Part shown: one piece after another, positions 62,231 through 64,000 of the stretch
How positions within the stretch are numbered: position 1 is the stretch's first letter
Layout of the letters: each line of letters begins with the position of its first letter
The notes under the pieces: model-generated
Database searches by the model: none
Told to the model about the DNA's origin: nothing
Seen by the model: the letters and a program-made list of their open reading frames with translations, nothing else
Assembly (NCBI RefSeq): GCF_039649665.1
Contig: NZ_JBDJAW010000006.1
Coordinates: 186,001-250,000, forward strand
Origin: Microbispora sp. ZYX-F-249
Lineage (GTDB): Bacteria > Actinomycetota > Actinomycetes > Streptosporangiales > Streptosporangiaceae
DNA length: 64,000 nucleotides
Reading direction: 5' to 3'
Position numbers and translations under genes: made by a program

Positions 62231-63157
62231 ATGACTGCGAGCGCGACCCCATGCTTCGCGACCGAGGGGCTGACCAAGCGCTTCCCTCGTGTCACGGCGC
62301 TCGACGACCTCACGGTCGCCGCCGGCACCGGCGTGACCGGCCTGGTGGGCGCCAACGGCGCGGGCAAGTCGACGCTGATCAAGATCCTGCTCGGCCTGCT
62401 CCCCCCGACCGCCGGGCGCGCCTCGGTGCTCGGCCTCGACACGGCCACCCAGGGCCTGGAGATCCGGCGGGCCGTCGGCTACATGCCCGAGCACGACTGC
62501 CTGCCCCCGGACATGTCCGCGACCGAGTTCGTGGTGCACATGGCCCAGATGTCCGGGCTGCCGCGTACGGCCGCCCGCGAGCGCGCCGCCGACACCCTGC
62601 GCCACGTCGGGCTGGACGAGGAGCGCTACCGCCCGATGGGCGGCTACTCCACCGGCATGCGGCAGCGGGTCAAGCTCGCCCAGGCCCTCGTCCACGACCC
62701 GAAGCTGGTCTTCCTGGACGAGCCCACCAACGGACTCGACCCGCAGGGCCGCGACGACATGCTCGCGCTGATCCGGCGCGTCGGCACCGAGTTCGGCATC
62801 AACGTGCTGGTCACCTCCCACCTGCTCGGCGAGCTGGAGCGGGTGTGCGACCACGTCATCGTCATCGACGGCGGGCGGCTGCTGCGCTCGTCGGCGATCC
62901 GGGAGTTCACCCGGGCCGAGCAGACCATCGCGGTGGAGGTCGAGGAGGGGCAGCAGCGGCTGGCCGACCGCCTCACCGCCGGCGGCGAGACGGTCGCCGC
63001 GCAGGGCAGGCTGCTGACGGTCCAGGTGGCCGCGGACGACCCCGGCCGCACCTACGACGCCGTACGCGACGCCGTCTGCGACCTCGGCCTCAGCCTCCTG
63101 CGGCTGGAACAGCGGCGTGGTCGCATCGAGGACGTCTTCAAGGAGCCGGTGGCATGA
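62231..63157 (+). CDS. ABC transporter ATP-binding protein
   Basis: A 308-residue ATPase: Walker [16 protein letters not shown]-loop region GYMPEHDCL, signature [15 protein letters not shown], Walker [14 protein letters not shown] and switch His in VTSHLLGEL. The last 80 residues form the extra domain common in exporters of the DrrA/CcmA group. Start ATG 62231. Overlaps the permease start by ATGA, a standard pair. The substrate is unknown, although drug or lipid export is common for this group. Confidence 0.95.
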   Translation: MTASATPCFATEGLTKRFPRVTALDDLTVAAGTGVTGLVGANGAGKSTLIKILLGLLPPTAGRASVLGLDTATQGLEIRRAVGYMPEHDCLPPDMSATEFVVHMAQMSGLPRTAARERAADTLRHVGLDEERYRPMGGYSTGMRQRVKLAQALVHDPKLVFLDEPTNGLDPQGRDDMLALIRRVGTEFGINVLVTSHLLGELERVCDHVIVIDGGRLLRSSAIREFTRAEQTIAVEVEEGQQRLADRLTAGGETVAAQGRLLTVQVAADDPGRTYDAVRDAVCDLGLSLLRLEQRRGRIEDVFKEPVA

Positions 63158-64000
63158 CGACAGAGCCGACCGCGGTCATCCACGACATCGGATACCGCCA
63201 CTACGACGGCGTACGGCTGGGGCGCGGCCGGGCGACGCTCGCCCTCGGCGTGCAGAGCCTGCGCGGCGTGTTCGGGCTCGGCCGTACGGCCCGCGCGAAG
63301 ATCATGCCGCTGCTGCTGGTCGCGATCATGCTGATGCCGACGGTCGTGTCGATCGGCGTGATGGCCCTCGCCAAAGAGTACGTCATGCCCTATCCGGGAT
63401 ACGCGATCTTCATGCAGGCGGTGATCGCGGTCTTCCTCGCCGCGCAGTCGCCGTACCTGGTCGCGCCGGACCTGCGCTTCCGCGTGCTGCCGCTGTACCT
63501 GTCGCGCCCGCTGACCGTCACCGACTACGTCCTGGCGAAGCTGAGCGCGCTGGCGATCGCGGTGTTCGGCCTGCTGGCCGTGCCGCTCACCATCCAGTTC
63601 GTGGGCGAACTGCTGGTGGACCTGCCCGGGCCGCCGCACACCGGCGACTACCTGGGCGCCCTGGGCGGCGCCGTGCTCTTCGCGCTGCTGCTGTCCACCG
63701 TGAGCATCGCCCTGGCGTCGTTCACCCCGCGCCGCGGGCTGGGCGTCGCGGTGGTGATCGCGTTCTACATGTTCACCGCCGCCGTCTCCGGGATCTTCGC
63801 CGGCGCGATGGCCTCCATGGGACGTGACGACCTCGTCGGGTGGGCCCTGCTGCTCAACCCGTTCTTCCTCGTCGACTACGTCCAGTCGGCCCTGTTCGGC
63901 ACGGAGCCCGTCAACCCCGGCAGCCCTCCGCCGGGCATCGCGTCGGTCCTGATCCTGCTGGCCGTGGCCGCCGTGGCGGCGACGGGCGTCCTCCTGCGTT
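63154..64000 (+). CDS. ABC transporter permease (3' end outside window)
   Basis: Membrane component of the pair with the ATPase at 62231. About 280 residues are visible, with five or six membrane spans beginning near residue 50 ([19 protein letters not shown]). This is the layout of ABC-2 type permeases. The start ATG 63154 overlaps the ATPase stop by four bases. The C-terminus lies beyond the window. Confidence 0.88.
   Translation, partial: MTTEPTAVIHDIGYRHYDGVRLGRGRATLALGVQSLRGVFGLGRTARAKIMPLLLVAIMLMPTVVSIGVMALAKEYVMPYPGYAIFMQAVIAVFLAAQSPYLVAPDLRFRVLPLYLSRPLTVTDYVLAKLSALAIAVFGLLAVPLTIQFVGELLVDLPGPPHTGDYLGALGGAVLFALLLSTVSIALASFTPRRGLGVAVVIAFYMFTAAVSGIFAGAMASMGRDDLVGWALLLNPFFLVDYVQSALFGTEPVNPGSPPPGIASVLILLAVAAVAATGVLLR

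Overview
The window is from a very GC-rich actinomycete chromosome. Many GTG and TTG starts, four-base ATGA/GTGA overlaps and long shadow frames are all present. Gene order from guaA to nnr follows the Mycobacterium tuberculosis Rv3396c-Rv3433c block: guaA, choD, guaB3, guaB, a DUF5319 gene, sigD with its anti-sigma neighbour, groEL1/groES, tsaD-rimI-tsaB-tsaE, alr and nnr. Gene content and style suggest the Streptosporangiales (for example Nonomuraea, Streptosporangium or Microbispora). That placement is an inference, because no rRNA is in view. No tRNA, rRNA, CRISPR array, complete insertion sequence or prophage was found.

Positions 1-19800 form a cell-surface glycopolymer region. It holds a CDP-alcohol phosphatidyltransferase (cut by the window edge), a Stealth-type sugar-phosphate transferase, a GT39-like membrane glycosyltransferase, two very large proteins fusing a GT2 domain to a TagF-type polyglycerophosphate transferase, two further GT2 proteins, an atypical polysaccharide deacetylase and an acyltransferase-3 membrane protein. 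The leftward genes fall into two sets, 17670 to 10495 and 9852 to 5321, with a perfect 32-bp palindromic terminator between them. Embedded here are an unknown gene, an M48 membrane protease and a secreted protein read as a rightward triad, plus an 82-residue single-repeat ricin-type mini-lectin. The second TagF-like protein has lost the catalytic-type histidines that the first one keeps.

Positions 19849-41028 are mixed metabolism and regulation: guaA, a methyltransferase, choD, a gabD2-type aldehyde dehydrogenase, a hydrolase/TetR pair, a secreted beta-propeller lipoprotein, a decayed AAA ATPase, glpD, a membrane methyltransferase, nagA, a PRISE-like reductase divergent from a LysR regulator, a two-component pair, guaB3 and guaB.

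Positions 41029-50388 hold regulatory genes and chaperones: a TrmB/LuxR-type regulator behind tandem repeats, a DUF5319 gene, sigD followed by a tiny RsdA-like protein without a membrane segment, and groES-groEL1 under a textbook promoter plus CIRCE operator. An epimerase/MarR divergent pair, a THUMP-like methyltransferase and a coiled-coil protein follow.

Positions 50532-60026 contain the t6A tRNA-modification genes tsaD, rimI, tsaB and tsaE. They are interrupted by a class F sortase and a probable sortase substrate. Next come an alpha/beta hydrolase, alr, nnr, acpS and coaA. The last part (60176-64000) holds an EcsC-family protein, a DUF389 membrane protein and an ABC transporter pair whose permease runs off the window.

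The most unusual items are the truncated anti-sigma-like gene beside sigD, the catalytically degenerate TagF paralogue, the sortase/LPTG pair inside the t6A cluster, the single-repeat mini-lectin, and a strong leftward terminator in the guaB leader.
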